DNA of 64,000 bases from an uncultured Bacteroidales bacterium (GCA_902799655.1 CADCBH010000001.1:62001-126000); one strand, 5' to 3'. Positions 41,068-50,487 are shown, numbered from the stretch's first letter. The notes: generated by a model from the letters alone, not told the origin. A program made the numbers and translations.

Positions 41068-42051
41068 TCAGAACTTACCTAAGATACGATCAAGCACCCA
41101 GTTGACAGGCGTTGCCGACACACTGGTGCACTCACAGATGCCAATACCTTGCAGATGTTCGCAGACACACTTGATTAATGGATATTGTACATAAGGAGGA
41201 TTAGGAACCTCCAACTCCTGTGTGCCATCGCTGGTATGCAGTCGAATGGGTTTATAGTCGAATACCGAGAAACTCATCAGACCCTGGTCACCGATTATCT
41301 CAATGCGGTCCTCGCGGGCCGACTCGTGAGCCACGAAACACCATGAGCCACTGCCTGGCACCCCGCTTTCAAACTCAAAGCAGGCGCTGACCGAATCTTC
41401 AGCCTCATAGAGCTGTCCACGGTTGGCACGAATACCACGCGCTTCGATAATCACGCCAAAGATATGCTGCATGATATCGAGCTGATGAGGTGCCAGGTCA
41501 TAGAAATAGCCTCCTCCTGCTATATCCGGTTGCAAGCGCCAGGGAAGCTGCTCGGACTTTGAATAATCAAGTTCACGAGGAGGAACGGCAAGACGTATCT
41601 GAACATTGATAACCTTGCCGATGATGCCCTGATCAACGATTTGCTTGACCTTCTGGAAATACGGCAGATAGCGGCGATAGTAGGCTACGAAGCAGGGTAC
41701 GCCGGTTTCCTCACTGATACGGTTTATACGGGCACAGTCTTCGTAAGAGGCCGCCAAAGGTTTCTCCACATACACGGGTTTGCCTGCCTTCATGGCCATG
41801 ATGGCAAAGGTGGCATGACTACTGGGTGGTGTTGCGATGTAAATGGCATTCACATCTGGGTCGTCAATCAGTTCCTGAGCATCGGTATACCATTTCGCAA
41901 TACCATGACGCTCAGCATAACTGCGGGCTTTTTGTTCCTGACGGCTCATCACAGCAACGACGCTGGAGCCCTCGATTTCCGAGAACGCAGGTCCACTTTT
42001 CTTCTCTGTCACCTCACCACATCCGATGAAGCCCCATTGCAATATCTTCAT
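41068..42051 (-). CDS. Gfo/Idh/MocA family oxidoreductase
   Basis: 327 residues. N-terminal Rossmann domain with WGFIGCGEVTEKK (the G-x-G-x-x-T/A pattern), VVAVMSRQ, YIATPPSSHATFA, and the family motif GKPVYVEKPLA containing the catalytic Lys; then a C-terminal alpha/beta domain with YDLAPHQLDIMQHIFG carrying the Asp-His pair. NAD(P)-linked sugar or inositol dehydrogenases of this family vary in substrate, so no precise reaction can be given. The start at 42051 lies just 9 bases from a TATTTTTG -7 box, giving a leader of a few bases. First gene of the operon to the FAD oxidoreductase. Confidence 0.92.
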   Translation of the reverse strand: MKILQWGFIGCGEVTEKKSGPAFSEIEGSSVVAVMSRQEQKARSYAERHGIAKWYTDAQELIDDPDVNAIYIATPPSSHATFAIMAMKAGKPVYVEKPLAASYEDCARINRISEETGVPCFVAYYRRYLPYFQKVKQIVDQGIIGKVINVQIRLAVPPRELDYSKSEQLPWRLQPDIAGGGYFYDLAPHQLDIMQHIFGVIIEARGIRANRGQLYEAEDSVSACFEFESGVPGSGSWCFVAHESAREDRIEIIGDQGLMSFSVFDYKPIRLHTSDGTQELEVPNPPYVQYPLIKCVCEHLQGIGICECTSVSATPVNWVLDRILGKF

Positions 42052-42060
42052 AATTGAGTG

Positions 42061-42068
42061 CAAAAATA
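42061..42068 (-). promoter_or_regulatory. -7 box for the Gfo/Idh operon
   Basis: TATTTTTG on the minus strand, ending 9 bases before the ATG at 42051. Confidence 0.55.
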
Positions 42069-42080
42069 CGAAAAAAATAT

Positions 42081-42107
42081 GAATTATGCATTATGAATTA
42101 TGCATTA
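42081..42107. repeat. GAATTATGCATTAT tandem repeat
   Basis: Two copies of GAATTATGCATTAT between the divergent promoters at 42061 and 42113; ATGCAT is itself palindromic. Confidence 0.6.
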
Positions 42108-42112
42108 TTTAG

Positions 42113-42120
42113 TACCTTTG
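42113..42120 (+). promoter_or_regulatory. -7 box for the membrane protein-hisB pair
   Basis: TACCTTTG, 20 bases before the ATG at 42141. Confidence 0.6.
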
Positions 42121-42140
42121 CAGCAATAAATTTCATAAAA

Positions 42141-43118
42141 ATGGAGAATCAAGAAAAAAACACCGTCCAAAAAGCCCGCAGTTATCGCGGGATATTGACT
42201 GCTGGTGTGTACCTTTATACGCAAGCCTTCCGCAAATTTTTCAAGGCTTCTTGGCTGATGGCTTTACTCTATGCTTTGGTATTTGGAGCCTGCTGTACGA
42301 TGGCGGCCTTGAAAATACCGGAAATCACCGTGGCTGTCATGGCGCAGATTCAGAAATTCAACGGTATTTTCATTGAGCCGCTTGAACACTACGCCATCGA
42401 TCTTGCCATCATCTTCGGACTGTTACTGCTCTCACTATCGGTACAGGCTTTAGCCAATGCCCCCATTCTGGTTCTGTTGAGAGAACATCAGGAGACTGGC
42501 ACCATCACGTCTCCCAGCAGTTGGTTTAAACCCAATACACGACTGATGTTACGGTCACTCAAGGGCATTCTCCTAACTGTCGGAATTATCACTGTCTGTT
42601 TCATCATCATGATACTGATATTGGTTACTCTCGAGTGGTTAATATCCATCGGTTTAACCCATTCACCATTTACAACAACAGCTTTCCTGCTTATAGTGTC
42701 TGCTATCATCTTCGCATTTGCACTACCTATCATCAATGCCACCATGAAATATATCCTTCAGTCTGGTGGCTATTGGAAGACGATTGGTAGATACTATGGC
42801 TGTGGCATGCGTCATTGGGGCAGCCTCTTTCTGGTATTTTTTGTCAGTGGACTGCTTACCTGGTTGGTTGGGGTGGTCATCATGCTACCTGCGAACATTC
42901 TGTTCCTTGCCAATTTCTCTGCACAGATGGGGCAGCTATTAGGTGACCCGTTAGGTATGCCATCGTATATGCCTATACTGACCTACGTCACCTTTGTACT
43001 TTGCATATTCATCTTCTTTTATGTCAGCCTGACACTGATGCTACATAATTACTATACCTATGGCGCCATTGAAGCCAAGGAGGCTGAAAATGAACAACAG
43101 AAACTGGACATACAATGA
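42141..43118 (+). CDS. Polytopic membrane protein of unknown function
   Basis: 325 residues with about six transmembrane segments (roughly residues 40-62, 88-115, 145-172, 183-207, 230-262, 280-312). A charged N-terminal stretch (MENQEKN...) is cytoplasmic. I do not recognise the family. The ATG at 42141 is preferred because the promoter at 42113-42120 excludes the longer reading from 42054. The stop overlaps the hisB start by 4 bases, so the two are translationally coupled, which is surprising given their unrelated roles. Confidence 0.8.
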   Translation: MENQEKNTVQKARSYRGILTAGVYLYTQAFRKFFKASWLMALLYALVFGACCTMAALKIPEITVAVMAQIQKFNGIFIEPLEHYAIDLAIIFGLLLLSLSVQALANAPILVLLREHQETGTITSPSSWFKPNTRLMLRSLKGILLTVGIITVCFIIMILILVTLEWLISIGLTHSPFTTTAFLLIVSAIIFAFALPIINATMKYILQSGGYWKTIGRYYGCGMRHWGSLFLVFFVSGLLTWLVGVVIMLPANILFLANFSAQMGQLLGDPLGMPSYMPILTYVTFVLCIFIFFYVSLTLMLHNYYTYGAIEAKEAENEQQKLDIQ

Positions 43119-44173
43119 AAAAGATACTCTTTATCGATCGTGACGGCACCATTATCCGTGAGCCGGCAGACGAGCAGATTGATGCTTTTGAGAAACTGCA
43201 GTTCGTACCTCGTGCCATCTCAAATCTGGTGTTTCTCCGCCAGCATACTGACTATCAGTTTGTGATGGTCAGCAATCAAGACGGACTGGGTACTGACGCC
43301 TTTCCTGAAGAAACATTCTGGCCCGTTCACAATTTCATCCTCGATACACTGAAGGGTGAAGGTGTGGAGTTTGACGACATTCTCATAGACCCCCACTTTC
43401 CCCAAGATAATGCACCAACACGCAAGCCTAACATCGGATTGGTAGAGAAATATATCAACAATCCTGATTATGACATCAAAGGCAGCTATGTCATCGGAGA
43501 CCGTGAGACAGACCGCCAGTTTGCTCAAAACATCGGTTGCGGTTTCCTGCAGGTTGGCGACTGGGACAAGGTGGCTGAGATTGCCTATGGTGGGGAACGT
43601 ACCGCAGAAGTGCGCCGCACCACTAAGGAGACAGACATTCTGGTGAGAGTGGATCTCGACGGCAACGGCCGCTGCAACATCCAAACGGGATTGGGATTCT
43701 TCGACCATATGCTCGAGCAGATTGGTAAGCACGGTATGATCGACCTTACCATCAACACCAAGGGTGACCTGCACGTTGACGAGCATCATACCATAGAGGA
43801 TACAGCGTTAGCCCTGGGCGAATGCTTGCTCAAGGCCTTGGGCGACAAGCGCGGCATAGAGCGTTATGGCTATGCCCTGCCTATGGACGACTGTATGTGT
43901 AGTGTCTGTCTCGACTTTGGCGGCCGTCCCTGGTTGGTATGGGATGCAGAATTCAAGCGTGAGAAGATTGGCGAGATGCCCACAGAGATGTTCCTGCATT
44001 TCTTCAAGAGTCTCAGCGATGCTGCCAAGATGAATCTTAACATCAAGGCTGAGGGACAGAATGAGCACCACAAGATTGAAGGCATCTTCAAAGCACTGGC
44101 ACGTGCACTGAAGATGGCAGTCCGCAGGGATGTCTACCACTACGAACTGCCATCGACCAAAGGGGCGCTATAA
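43115..44173 (+). CDS. hisB: Bifunctional histidinol-phosphatase / imidazoleglycerol-phosphate dehydratase
   Basis: 352 residues, the size of E. coli HisB. The N-terminal HAD phosphatase (about 1-165) has FIDRDGTII (Asp8, Asp10), MVSNQDGLG, and [10 protein letters not shown]. The C-terminal dehydratase (about 166-352) has [16 protein letters not shown] and the two metal-binding motifs DEHHTIED and NEHHKIEG. It carries out the seventh and ninth steps of histidine synthesis. No other his gene is in the window. Ends 2 bases from the convergent nucleotidyltransferase gene. Confidence 0.97.
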   Translation: MKKILFIDRDGTIIREPADEQIDAFEKLQFVPRAISNLVFLRQHTDYQFVMVSNQDGLGTDAFPEETFWPVHNFILDTLKGEGVEFDDILIDPHFPQDNAPTRKPNIGLVEKYINNPDYDIKGSYVIGDRETDRQFAQNIGCGFLQVGDWDKVAEIAYGGERTAEVRRTTKETDILVRVDLDGNGRCNIQTGLGFFDHMLEQIGKHGMIDLTINTKGDLHVDEHHTIEDTALALGECLLKALGDKRGIERYGYALPMDDCMCSVCLDFGGRPWLVWDAEFKREKIGEMPTEMFLHFFKSLSDAAKMNLNIKAEGQNEHHKIEGIFKALARALKMAVRRDVYHYELPSTKGAL

Positions 44174-44175
44174 GG

Positions 44176-45144
44176 CTAACGCGCGGGCCATATCATTTCC
44201 ATCGGATAGTGACTGAGCAGTCGCCACAGGTGTCGGTGACCTGCCATCACTTCGTGCAGGATGAAGCGGCCTTCATGTTCTTTTGGTGCACAAAGCATGT
44301 GTTGGCGGTCCAATGCCATCATCTCCTGCAATATCCACATCACGCCACCAGCAAAGCGTTCCAAACTCATCTTCCGCAATGCAGTCTCTAAGGTATCGCC
44401 ATTCTTGAAGACTCCTGACAAGTCTTTTAGCTGGCTGATAACGAAATAATATTCCAGGAAATGCCGCAGCGTCGCCTCTCCCTTCAAGAAGCGCTGCTGC
44501 AGGTCTTGCAACATACACACGGCATTTATCATCAGCGAAGGCATTGTCAGTTCCTCATCATACTGGAACATCATATCCTTGTTTCGGCCAGCCCACTTCT
44601 GCATCTTCTTATTCGTCAGCGGGTTGCGCGCTGACAATAGGCGATAATGCAAATGCACAGGTGTATCATCCCATACAGTCAAGGGTATCTCAGTATAGCT
44701 ATAGACGATATCCTGCTGTCCTGTCTGGCTGACAAACTTGACAGCACGGCCTAAATGACAGTCAACAAAGATGTCAATGGTGTCAATCTGCAACAACTGC
44801 AGAAGGTCGTTGCTACTATTCTGACGCATACCTAATCCGTTCATCACCGAAGAGCGAATTTTACGCTCTTCCAGTTTCTCCAACAACTTTTGGCAGCGCC
44901 TGTCTATCTGTTCCTGACGCTCACGAATCATTTCAGCATCAGCCATCCAGTCAAGGCTCAAATCTTGAGGAACACGCAGACCATATTCGAACAAATGTTC
45001 CACGCCTATATAACTCACTCCCGCCAAACCATGCTGACGGGCAGTCTCATAGATATCATTCCACTCTTCGGGAGAAGGTCCTCTGCTAAGACAGTCCAAC
45101 TGCCCGGCAGCCACCTTCAAGAGTTCAAACAACATTTCGTGCAT
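44176..45144 (-). CDS. Nucleotidyltransferase-family protein (degenerate)
   Basis: 322 residues resembling the uncharacterised nucleotidyltransferase family often found with polysaccharide genes in Bacteroidota. The layout fits: helical N-terminus, a KLEERKIRSSVMNGLG segment where the family has KG, and DTIDIFV where it has the metal-binding G-D-I-D-L-L-V. The first position of the D-x-D pair is present but the conserved Gly before it and the Arg upstream are lost, so activity is doubtful. Own TACTTTTG box at 45178-45185; converges on hisB. Confidence 0.7.
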   Translation of the reverse strand: MHEMLFELLKVAAGQLDCLSRGPSPEEWNDIYETARQHGLAGVSYIGVEHLFEYGLRVPQDLSLDWMADAEMIRERQEQIDRRCQKLLEKLEERKIRSSVMNGLGMRQNSSNDLLQLLQIDTIDIFVDCHLGRAVKFVSQTGQQDIVYSYTEIPLTVWDDTPVHLHYRLLSARNPLTNKKMQKWAGRNKDMMFQYDEELTMPSLMINAVCMLQDLQQRFLKGEATLRHFLEYYFVISQLKDLSGVFKNGDTLETALRKMSLERFAGGVMWILQEMMALDRQHMLCAPKEHEGRFILHEVMAGHRHLWRLLSHYPMEMIWPAR

Positions 45145-45177
45145 GAATCGTAACGTTTGGTTTCAGGTATTCTACTG

Positions 45178-45185
45178 CAAAAGTA
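45178..45185 (-). promoter_or_regulatory. -7 box for the nucleotidyltransferase gene
   Basis: TACTTTTG on the minus strand, 33 bases before the ATG at 45144. Confidence 0.5.
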
Positions 45186-45260
45186 AGCATTATTTTGCAA
45201 GTATGCATCATTTTTATCGTATTTTTTGTTTCATGCCTCCACTTTTCTTAAAAAAAGTAG

Positions 45261-45268
45261 TATCTTTG
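45261..45268 (+). promoter_or_regulatory. -7 box for the DNA ligase gene
   Basis: TATCTTTG, 24 bases before the ATG at 45293; it shows that the longer open frame from 45143 is not the start. Confidence 0.65.
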
Positions 45269-45292
45269 CAACTGCAAAAAGCAAAAAGACCG

Positions 45293-47302
45293 ATGGACGA
45301 CAAGATACAGAGGATGCAGACGCTCATTCGTGAGCTTAACAATGCCAGCGATGCCTACTACAACGGACAGGCTGAGCGTATGACAGACTACGAATGGGAT
45401 CAGCGCTTCGATGAATTGAAGCGACTAGAACAGGAAACTGACACTACCCTGCCCGATTCTCCCACTCAGAAGGTATCCGAAGACACCATCAGCGGACAAA
45501 AGGAGGAGCATGAATTCGCTGCCCTCTCATTGGCCAAGACAAAGAAAGCCGACGAACTGGTAAAATGGGCTGAGGAACGGCCTATATGGATATCGTGGAA
45601 ACTCGACGGACTGACCCTTGTCGTCACCTACGATAACGGCAAGCTCACCAAAATCGTCACGCGTGGTAACGGCCATATCGGCACCAATATCACCCACTTG
45701 GCTGATGCCATCAGCGGTATTCCCAAGACCATCCTGTCGCAAGGGCATACCGTCATCCGTGGCGAGGCCGTCATTTCCTACGAAGACTTTGAACGTTATC
45801 TGATGGAAAGCGGTGAGGACTATGCCAACCCTCGCAATCTGGCCTCAGGATCATTATCGGTCAAGGATGCTCAAGATATCAAAGACCGTCATATCCGTTG
45901 GATTCCCTTTACCTTAGTATATATGGAGGAGGACATTACCTCATGGGGTGAGCGTATGGACTGGCTTGACCGCCAGGGCTTCAACACCGTGGAGCGCCGC
46001 CTTATCGAACATCCCGACCTAGACTCTGTGGAAAGCGGTATTGCAGCTTTCACCGAAGAGGTGACCTCGAAGCATAACCCTTATCCTGTGGATGGCCTCG
46101 TCATCTGCTACGACGATACGGCATACGCCCAAACAGGTTCCATCACGGGACATCACGCTACACGCGCCGGACTGGCCTTCAAATGGCAAGACGAAGCCGC
46201 AGATACGACCCTTAAGGAGATTGAGTGGTCGTGTGCAGCCTCAACCATTTCGCCTGTTGCCATTTTCCAGCCTGTTGAACTTGAAGGTACTACGGTAAAG
46301 CGTGCTTCACTCTGCAATATCAGCGAGTGCGAGCGCTTAGGCATCGGGGGTGCAGGAACGGAGCTCAGCGTCATCAAAGCCAACAAGATTATCCCCAAGG
46401 TGATAGCCGTCAGCAAGAGCGTTGGTACGTTTATTGTGCCAAGTGAATGCCCCGTCTGTCACGCACCTACGGAGATTACCATTAGCGAGATAAGTGGCAC
46501 CAAGACACTCCACTGTACCAACCACGACTGTCCTGCCAAGCAACTGCGTAAGTTTGCGCGGTTTGTATCGAAAGAAGGCATGAATATCGACGGCATCTCA
46601 GAACAGACCCTTGCCAAGTTCATCAATTTGGGCTGGATCTCGGAGTATGCAGATATCTATGAGTTGCGCCGTCATATCCTCGACCTCTCGCGCATGGAAG
46701 GCTTTGGCGAGAAATCCGCCTCGAATATCATGCGTAGCATTGACAAGAGCCGCGAGGTGGAAGCCCATCGGTTGCTCTATGCCTTGAATATACCGCTCTG
46801 CGGCCTCGATGTCTGCAAGCGTCTGCTCAGTGCATACAGTATTGACGAGTTGGTTCACGAAGCCACTAAGCGAGGCGATGACCTTTTCGCCCAGCAAGCG
46901 GAACCTGAGGAGGTATTCGCCCATATCAACGGTATCGGTCCGGAGAAGTCGGCATCGTTTGTCCGCTGGTTCCGTAATGAGAGGAACCTCGCCCGCTACA
47001 AGCAGTTGAAGGAGAAACTCTCCATCATTGCTCCCGATATCTCTCCATCTGGCGACCGTTGTCAAGGACTCACCTTTGTCATTACGGGCGATGTACACCA
47101 CTACAAGAACCGCAACGAGCTGAAAGCCTACATTGAGTCACAAGGTGGTAAGGTCGCCTCAGCGGTCAGCGGCTCGACCTCATACCTCATTAATAATGAT
47201 GTCACCTCGACATCAGGTAAGAACAAGAAAGCTCAGCAACTGGGCATTCCCATTATCTCAGAAGATGAATTCTTAGCGGCCTATGGCCTAGTTGAAAGTT
47301 GA
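45293..47302 (+). CDS. Divergent NAD-dependent DNA ligase
   Basis: 669 residues, full LigA layout: domain Ia (YYNG...MTDYEWDQRFDELKRLE...PDSPTQKVS), adenylation domain with nucleophile Lys103 in SWKLDGL, NPRNLASGSL, a four-Cys zinc finger (CPVC...CTNHDCPAKQ), HhH repeats (about 440-570) and a C-terminal BRCT domain (about 590-669). It differs from standard LigA at key sites: RGNGHIG for RGDGxxG, and DGLVICYDD where LigA has DGVVIKV, so the motif IV lysine is Cys272; Lys297 in LAFKW is kept. These changes match, from memory, a LigA-like group common in Clostridia. It may be a second ligase rather than the replicative one. Upstream of metY by 23 bases. Confidence 0.88.
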   Translation: MDDKIQRMQTLIRELNNASDAYYNGQAERMTDYEWDQRFDELKRLEQETDTTLPDSPTQKVSEDTISGQKEEHEFAALSLAKTKKADELVKWAEERPIWISWKLDGLTLVVTYDNGKLTKIVTRGNGHIGTNITHLADAISGIPKTILSQGHTVIRGEAVISYEDFERYLMESGEDYANPRNLASGSLSVKDAQDIKDRHIRWIPFTLVYMEEDITSWGERMDWLDRQGFNTVERRLIEHPDLDSVESGIAAFTEEVTSKHNPYPVDGLVICYDDTAYAQTGSITGHHATRAGLAFKWQDEAADTTLKEIEWSCAASTISPVAIFQPVELEGTTVKRASLCNISECERLGIGGAGTELSVIKANKIIPKVIAVSKSVGTFIVPSECPVCHAPTEITISEISGTKTLHCTNHDCPAKQLRKFARFVSKEGMNIDGISEQTLAKFINLGWISEYADIYELRRHILDLSRMEGFGEKSASNIMRSIDKSREVEAHRLLYALNIPLCGLDVCKRLLSAYSIDELVHEATKRGDDLFAQQAEPEEVFAHINGIGPEKSASFVRWFRNERNLARYKQLKEKLSIIAPDISPSGDRCQGLTFVITGDVHHYKNRNELKAYIESQGGKVASAVSGSTSYLINNDVTSTSGKNKKAQQLGIPIISEDEFLAAYGLVES

Positions 47303-47323
47303 TAGTTAATAGTTAATCATTAA
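47303..47323. repeat. GTTGATAGTTAATAGTTAAT repeat
   Basis: Two to three copies of an AGTTAAT/GATAGTT unit filling the gap between the ligase gene and metY. Confidence 0.5.
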
Positions 47324-47325
47324 AT

Positions 47326-48609
47326 ATGGCACAAAAATTCAAACCCGCAACACTTTGCGTTCAAGGAGGATGGAAGCCGAAGAACGGCGATCCTCGTGTG
47401 CTCCCCATCATTCAGAGCACAACATTCAAGTATGACAACACGGAAGAGATGGCTGACCTCTTCGACCTGAAGAAGGATGGCTATTTCTACACCCGTCTGG
47501 CCAACCCTACCAACGATGCGGTGGCTTCGAAGATTGCTGCCCTCGAAGGCGGTGTGGGCGCTGTACTCACCTCGTCAGGACAGGCAGCCAACTTCTACGC
47601 TATCTTCAACATCTGTGAGGCTGGCGACCACTTCGTCACCTCTAACGAGATTTATGGCGGCACATACAACCTCTTCGGTGTCACGCTGAAGAAGCTGGGC
47701 ATTGAGTGTACCTTCATCTCACAGGAAGCCTCTGAAGAGGAAATCGACGCCGCTTTCCGTCCCAATACCAAGGCTCTGTTTGGCGAGACCATCTCAAATC
47801 CTGGTTGCCAGATTCTCGACATCGAGAAGTTTGCTCGTATCGCACACAAGCACGGTGTACCCCTTATCATCGACAACACATTCCCGACGCCCGTGAACTG
47901 CCGTCCCTTCGAGTGGGGCGCTGACATTGTTACCCACTCTACCACGAAGTATATGGATGGTCACGCCACACAGGTGGGCGGTTGCGTCGTAGATAGCGGT
48001 AACTTCGACTGGGATGCCCATGCAGACAAGTTCCCGGGTCTCTGCACACCCGACGAGTCGTACCATGGACTGACCTATACCAAGAAGTTTGGCAAGATGG
48101 CCTTCATCACCAAGCTCGTGGCACAGTTGATGCGCGATCTGGGTAGCATCCCTGCCCCCCAGAACTCATTCCTGCTGAACCTCGGACTTGAGACACTCCA
48201 CCTGCGTATGGCTCGCCATTGCGAGAATGCCCAGCGTGTGGCTGAGTTCCTCGAGAGCGACGAGCGTGTAGCTTGGGTACACTATAGCGGTCTGGCTAAC
48301 GACAAGAACCACGCCCTAGCCCAGAAGTACCTGCCAAACGGCTCATGTGGTGTTATCGCTTTCGGACTGAAAGGAACCCGTGAAACCGCTATCAAGTTCA
48401 TGGATTCACTGCAGATGATTGCCATTGTCACCCATGTGGCTGATGCCCGTACCTGTGTGCTGCATCCTGCCTCGCATACCCACCGCCAGCTTTCTGACGA
48501 ACAGTTGCGTGAAGCTGGTGTGGCTCCCGACCTCATCCGTCTCAGCGTTGGCATCGAGGACTGCGACGATATCCTGGCAGATATCCGTCAGGCTTTGGAT
48601 AAGATTTAA
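47326..48609 (+). CDS. metY: O-acetylhomoserine sulfhydrylase
   Basis: 427 residues, a PLP enzyme of the Cys/Met metabolism family. It makes homocysteine from O-acetylhomoserine and sulfide (and may also use O-acetylserine). Seen: N-terminal RVLPIIQSTTFKYDNTEEMADLF and YTRLANPTND, SSGQAANF, the PLP-binding Lys208 in THSTTKYMDGH, and C-terminal SHTHRQLSDEQL and IRLSVGIEDCDDI. The length and the loop lengths fit MetY rather than MetB/MetC. It follows the ligase gene and ends at a strong palindrome. Confidence 0.95.
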   Translation: MAQKFKPATLCVQGGWKPKNGDPRVLPIIQSTTFKYDNTEEMADLFDLKKDGYFYTRLANPTNDAVASKIAALEGGVGAVLTSSGQAANFYAIFNICEAGDHFVTSNEIYGGTYNLFGVTLKKLGIECTFISQEASEEEIDAAFRPNTKALFGETISNPGCQILDIEKFARIAHKHGVPLIIDNTFPTPVNCRPFEWGADIVTHSTTKYMDGHATQVGGCVVDSGNFDWDAHADKFPGLCTPDESYHGLTYTKKFGKMAFITKLVAQLMRDLGSIPAPQNSFLLNLGLETLHLRMARHCENAQRVAEFLESDERVAWVHYSGLANDKNHALAQKYLPNGSCGVIAFGLKGTRETAIKFMDSLQMIAIVTHVADARTCVLHPASHTHRQLSDEQLREAGVAPDLIRLSVGIEDCDDILADIRQALDKI

Positions 48610-48661
48610 CCGGTTAGCAAATAACCTGCCTTTAATCGGGAATAACATGCCCTTATTAAAA

Positions 48662-48699
48662 AATAACCCTTCGTTATTCGACAATAACGAAGGGTTATT
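48662..48699. terminator. Long palindrome between metY and trpS
   Basis: Perfect 17-base arms (48662-48678 and 48683-48699) with a 4-base loop between two convergent genes. Upstream, AATAACCTGCC and AATAACATGCC (48620-48652) are diverged copies of the arm, so the terminator is part of a small repeat array resembling that at 22117-22196. Confidence 0.8.
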
Positions 48700-48715
48700 G
48701 ATAGATATCATTTGA

Positions 48716-49804
48716 TTACTTCTGACGGAAGCGCTCAGCCTGCGACTGGATAAGCTCCTGATCGTCGAAGTAGTTGATCCGCATGGCACGACGCACCTCA
48801 TCCATGGTCTGGGCTGCAGTCTCGCGAGCCTGTTCTGTACCTTTCTTCAGGATATTGTAAATCTCGGGAATATCCTGCTCGAACTCGTGGCGACGCTGAC
48901 GGATGGGGTCAAGCATGGCATTGAGAATCTGGTTGAGGAACTTCTTACACTTCATATCACCCAGGCCACCACGACGGTAGTGATCTTTCAGCTCGTCAAG
49001 GTTCTGGTATTCAGGCCAGAAGTTGGCAAAGTCCTCAGGCTTCGAGAAGGCATCAAGATAGGTGAATACGGCATTGCCCTCAACATGACCAGGATCGTTG
49101 AGATTGACATGCAGAGGGTCGGTGTACATCGAGCGCACCTTCTGCCATACGGTATCAGCATCATCGGAGAGGTAGATGCAGTTGCCAAGTGACTTCGACA
49201 TCTTCTCCTTACCATCGGTACCAGGCAGTCGACGGGCGGTAGCATTCTCAGGGAGCATGATATAAGGCTCGACGAGTACGGGACCATAGGTATTGTTGAA
49301 GCGGTTCACGAGTTCGCGCGTCACCTCAAGCATCGGCTCCTGATCCTCACCAGCAGGAACGGTAGTAGCCTTGAACAGCGTGATGTCGGCAGCCTGCGAG
49401 ACGGGATAGCAGAAGAAGCCCAAAGGAATATTGGCCTCGAAATTGCGCATCTTGATTTCGGTTTTCACCGTCGGATTGCGCTGTACACGACTTACCGTGA
49501 TCAGATTCATCAGATAGGTGGTCAGCTCGGCCAGTTCTGTAATCTGGCTCTGGATGAAGAGCACGCACTTCTCGGGATCTAGGCCGGCAGAGAGATAGTC
49601 GAGAGCTACCTCAATGATATTCTGACGAATCTTCTCAGGATTGTCGGCATTATCTGTAAGGGCCTGTACGTCGGCCATGAATACAAACATCTTATCATAG
49701 TCGCCAGCATTCTGCAACTCTACGCGACGACGCAGTGATCCTACGAAGTGTCCCAAATGCAACTTTCCAGTTGGACGGTCGCCAGTCAGTATAATCTTTC
49801 CCAT
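48716..49804 (-). CDS. trpS: Tryptophanyl-tRNA synthetase
   Basis: 362 residues, class Ic synthetase charging tRNA-Trp. The HIGH motif is HLGH (residues 16-19) after TGDRPTGKL, and [10 protein letters not shown] is the KMSKS loop. Also present: the Trp-pocket segment and [20 protein letters not shown]. The ATG at 49804 is chosen; the TTG two codons upstream is less likely. It follows the small secreted-protein gene by 18 bases on the same strand and has no obvious promoter of its own, so it may be co-transcribed. Confidence 0.97.
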   Translation of the reverse strand: MGKIILTGDRPTGKLHLGHFVGSLRRRVELQNAGDYDKMFVFMADVQALTDNADNPEKIRQNIIEVALDYLSAGLDPEKCVLFIQSQITELAELTTYLMNLITVSRVQRNPTVKTEIKMRNFEANIPLGFFCYPVSQAADITLFKATTVPAGEDQEPMLEVTRELVNRFNNTYGPVLVEPYIMLPENATARRLPGTDGKEKMSKSLGNCIYLSDDADTVWQKVRSMYTDPLHVNLNDPGHVEGNAVFTYLDAFSKPEDFANFWPEYQNLDELKDHYRRGGLGDMKCKKFLNQILNAMLDPIRQRRHEFEQDIPEIYNILKKGTEQARETAAQTMDEVRRAMRINYFDDQELIQSQAERFRQK

Positions 49805-49822
49805 ATTCAATATATTGATTAT

Positions 49823-50342
49823 TTATTTCGTTCTTATCAGTTTGAAGTTCTTGCCTTTTTCCAGTTTAAGAGTGAGGAACTTGCCGTCCTGGCTGATGAA
49901 CATGGTATCCTTCTCGTTGTCCTTATCGGCCATGATAACCATGTTGTCCTTGACGATATAGGTGCCTTTCTGCGATGAGGGAGCTGACTTTCGTATCTTG
50001 CTTTAGCTCGATATTCTTATCGTCCTTGAACTTGACGGTGATTGCCATCTTCATGCCTTTCTTCAAAACCTCCATGTCGGCCAACTTCTTCTTAATTTCA
50101 GCATCAAGTTTAGCAATTTCCTCGTTAGTCAGCTTGCGGCCTTTCTTTTTCTCGACCTTGGCAATAGCCTTGGCACGGGCCTCGGCTACTTTCTTGTCCA
50201 CATCCTTAGTCGCCTCGTTCATCATATCAGCTACGATATTCGGATGGTGATAAGTTCGACCGGCAAGGCTCGTCTGAGCACTTACCGTCATACTATCTGT
50301 CATCAGAAGGACCACCAAAAGGCCGAAAAGCTGTCTTATCAT
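49823..50342 (-). pseudogene. Small secreted lipocalin-like protein, frameshifted
   Basis: Begins at 50342 with a signal peptide (MIRQLFGLLVVLL...VSA-Q) followed by a Lys/Glu-rich helical region (DVDKKVAEARAKAIAKVEKKKG) and beta strands (MAITVKFKDDKNIEL). After KVSS the frame reads SLIAERHLYRQ and stops at 49923, but moving one base restores a convincing end (KGTYIVKDNMVIMADKD...KLEKGKNFKLIRTK) to the stop at 49823-49825. Removing one G from the GGG at 49979-49981 repairs it to 172 residues. It is a one-base insertion, or a sequencing error. The repaired protein looks like a small lipocalin-type domain; function unknown. A TACCTTTG -7 box lies at 50367-50374. Confidence 0.8.
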
Positions 50343-50366
50343 ATCTTCAACTTCACTATTTGCATG

Positions 50367-50374
50367 CAAAGGTA
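50367..50374 (-). promoter_or_regulatory. -7 box for the lipocalin-like gene (and trpS)
   Basis: TACCTTTG on the minus strand, 24 bases before the ATG at 50342. Confidence 0.6.
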
Positions 50375-50383
50375 GTGAATTTC

Positions 50384-50448
50384 TTGCAAACAATCGCATA
50401 ATTTATTTGCAAAAGTGTGCAAATAACCCTTTGAGAACTTTTGCAAAC
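50384..50448. repeat. Phased TTGCAAA motifs between divergent genes
   Basis: TTGCAAA-like words start at about 50384, 50407, 50417 and 50441, separated by roughly one or two helical turns, between the minus-strand -7 box at 50367 and the plus-strand promoter at 50457-50487. They are candidate operator sites; AT-rich chance is possible. Confidence 0.35.
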
Positions 50449-50456
50449 CACTTTTC

Positions 50457-50487
50457 TTGGTAGGTTAGCGTTTTTTTCATAACTTTG
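50457..50487 (+). promoter_or_regulatory. Promoter for the membrane HTH protein
   Basis: TTG at 50457-50459, a 20-base spacer, and TAACTTTG at 50480-50487; 25 bases before the ATG at 50513. Confidence 0.65.

Noticed and set aside
42054-42140. Longer N-termini suggested by upstream in-frame start codons (42054, 45143, 24893, 29097, 59299)
   Set aside because: In each case the extension runs through a TAnnTTTG promoter box or repeat, and the family alignment begins at the downstream ATG.
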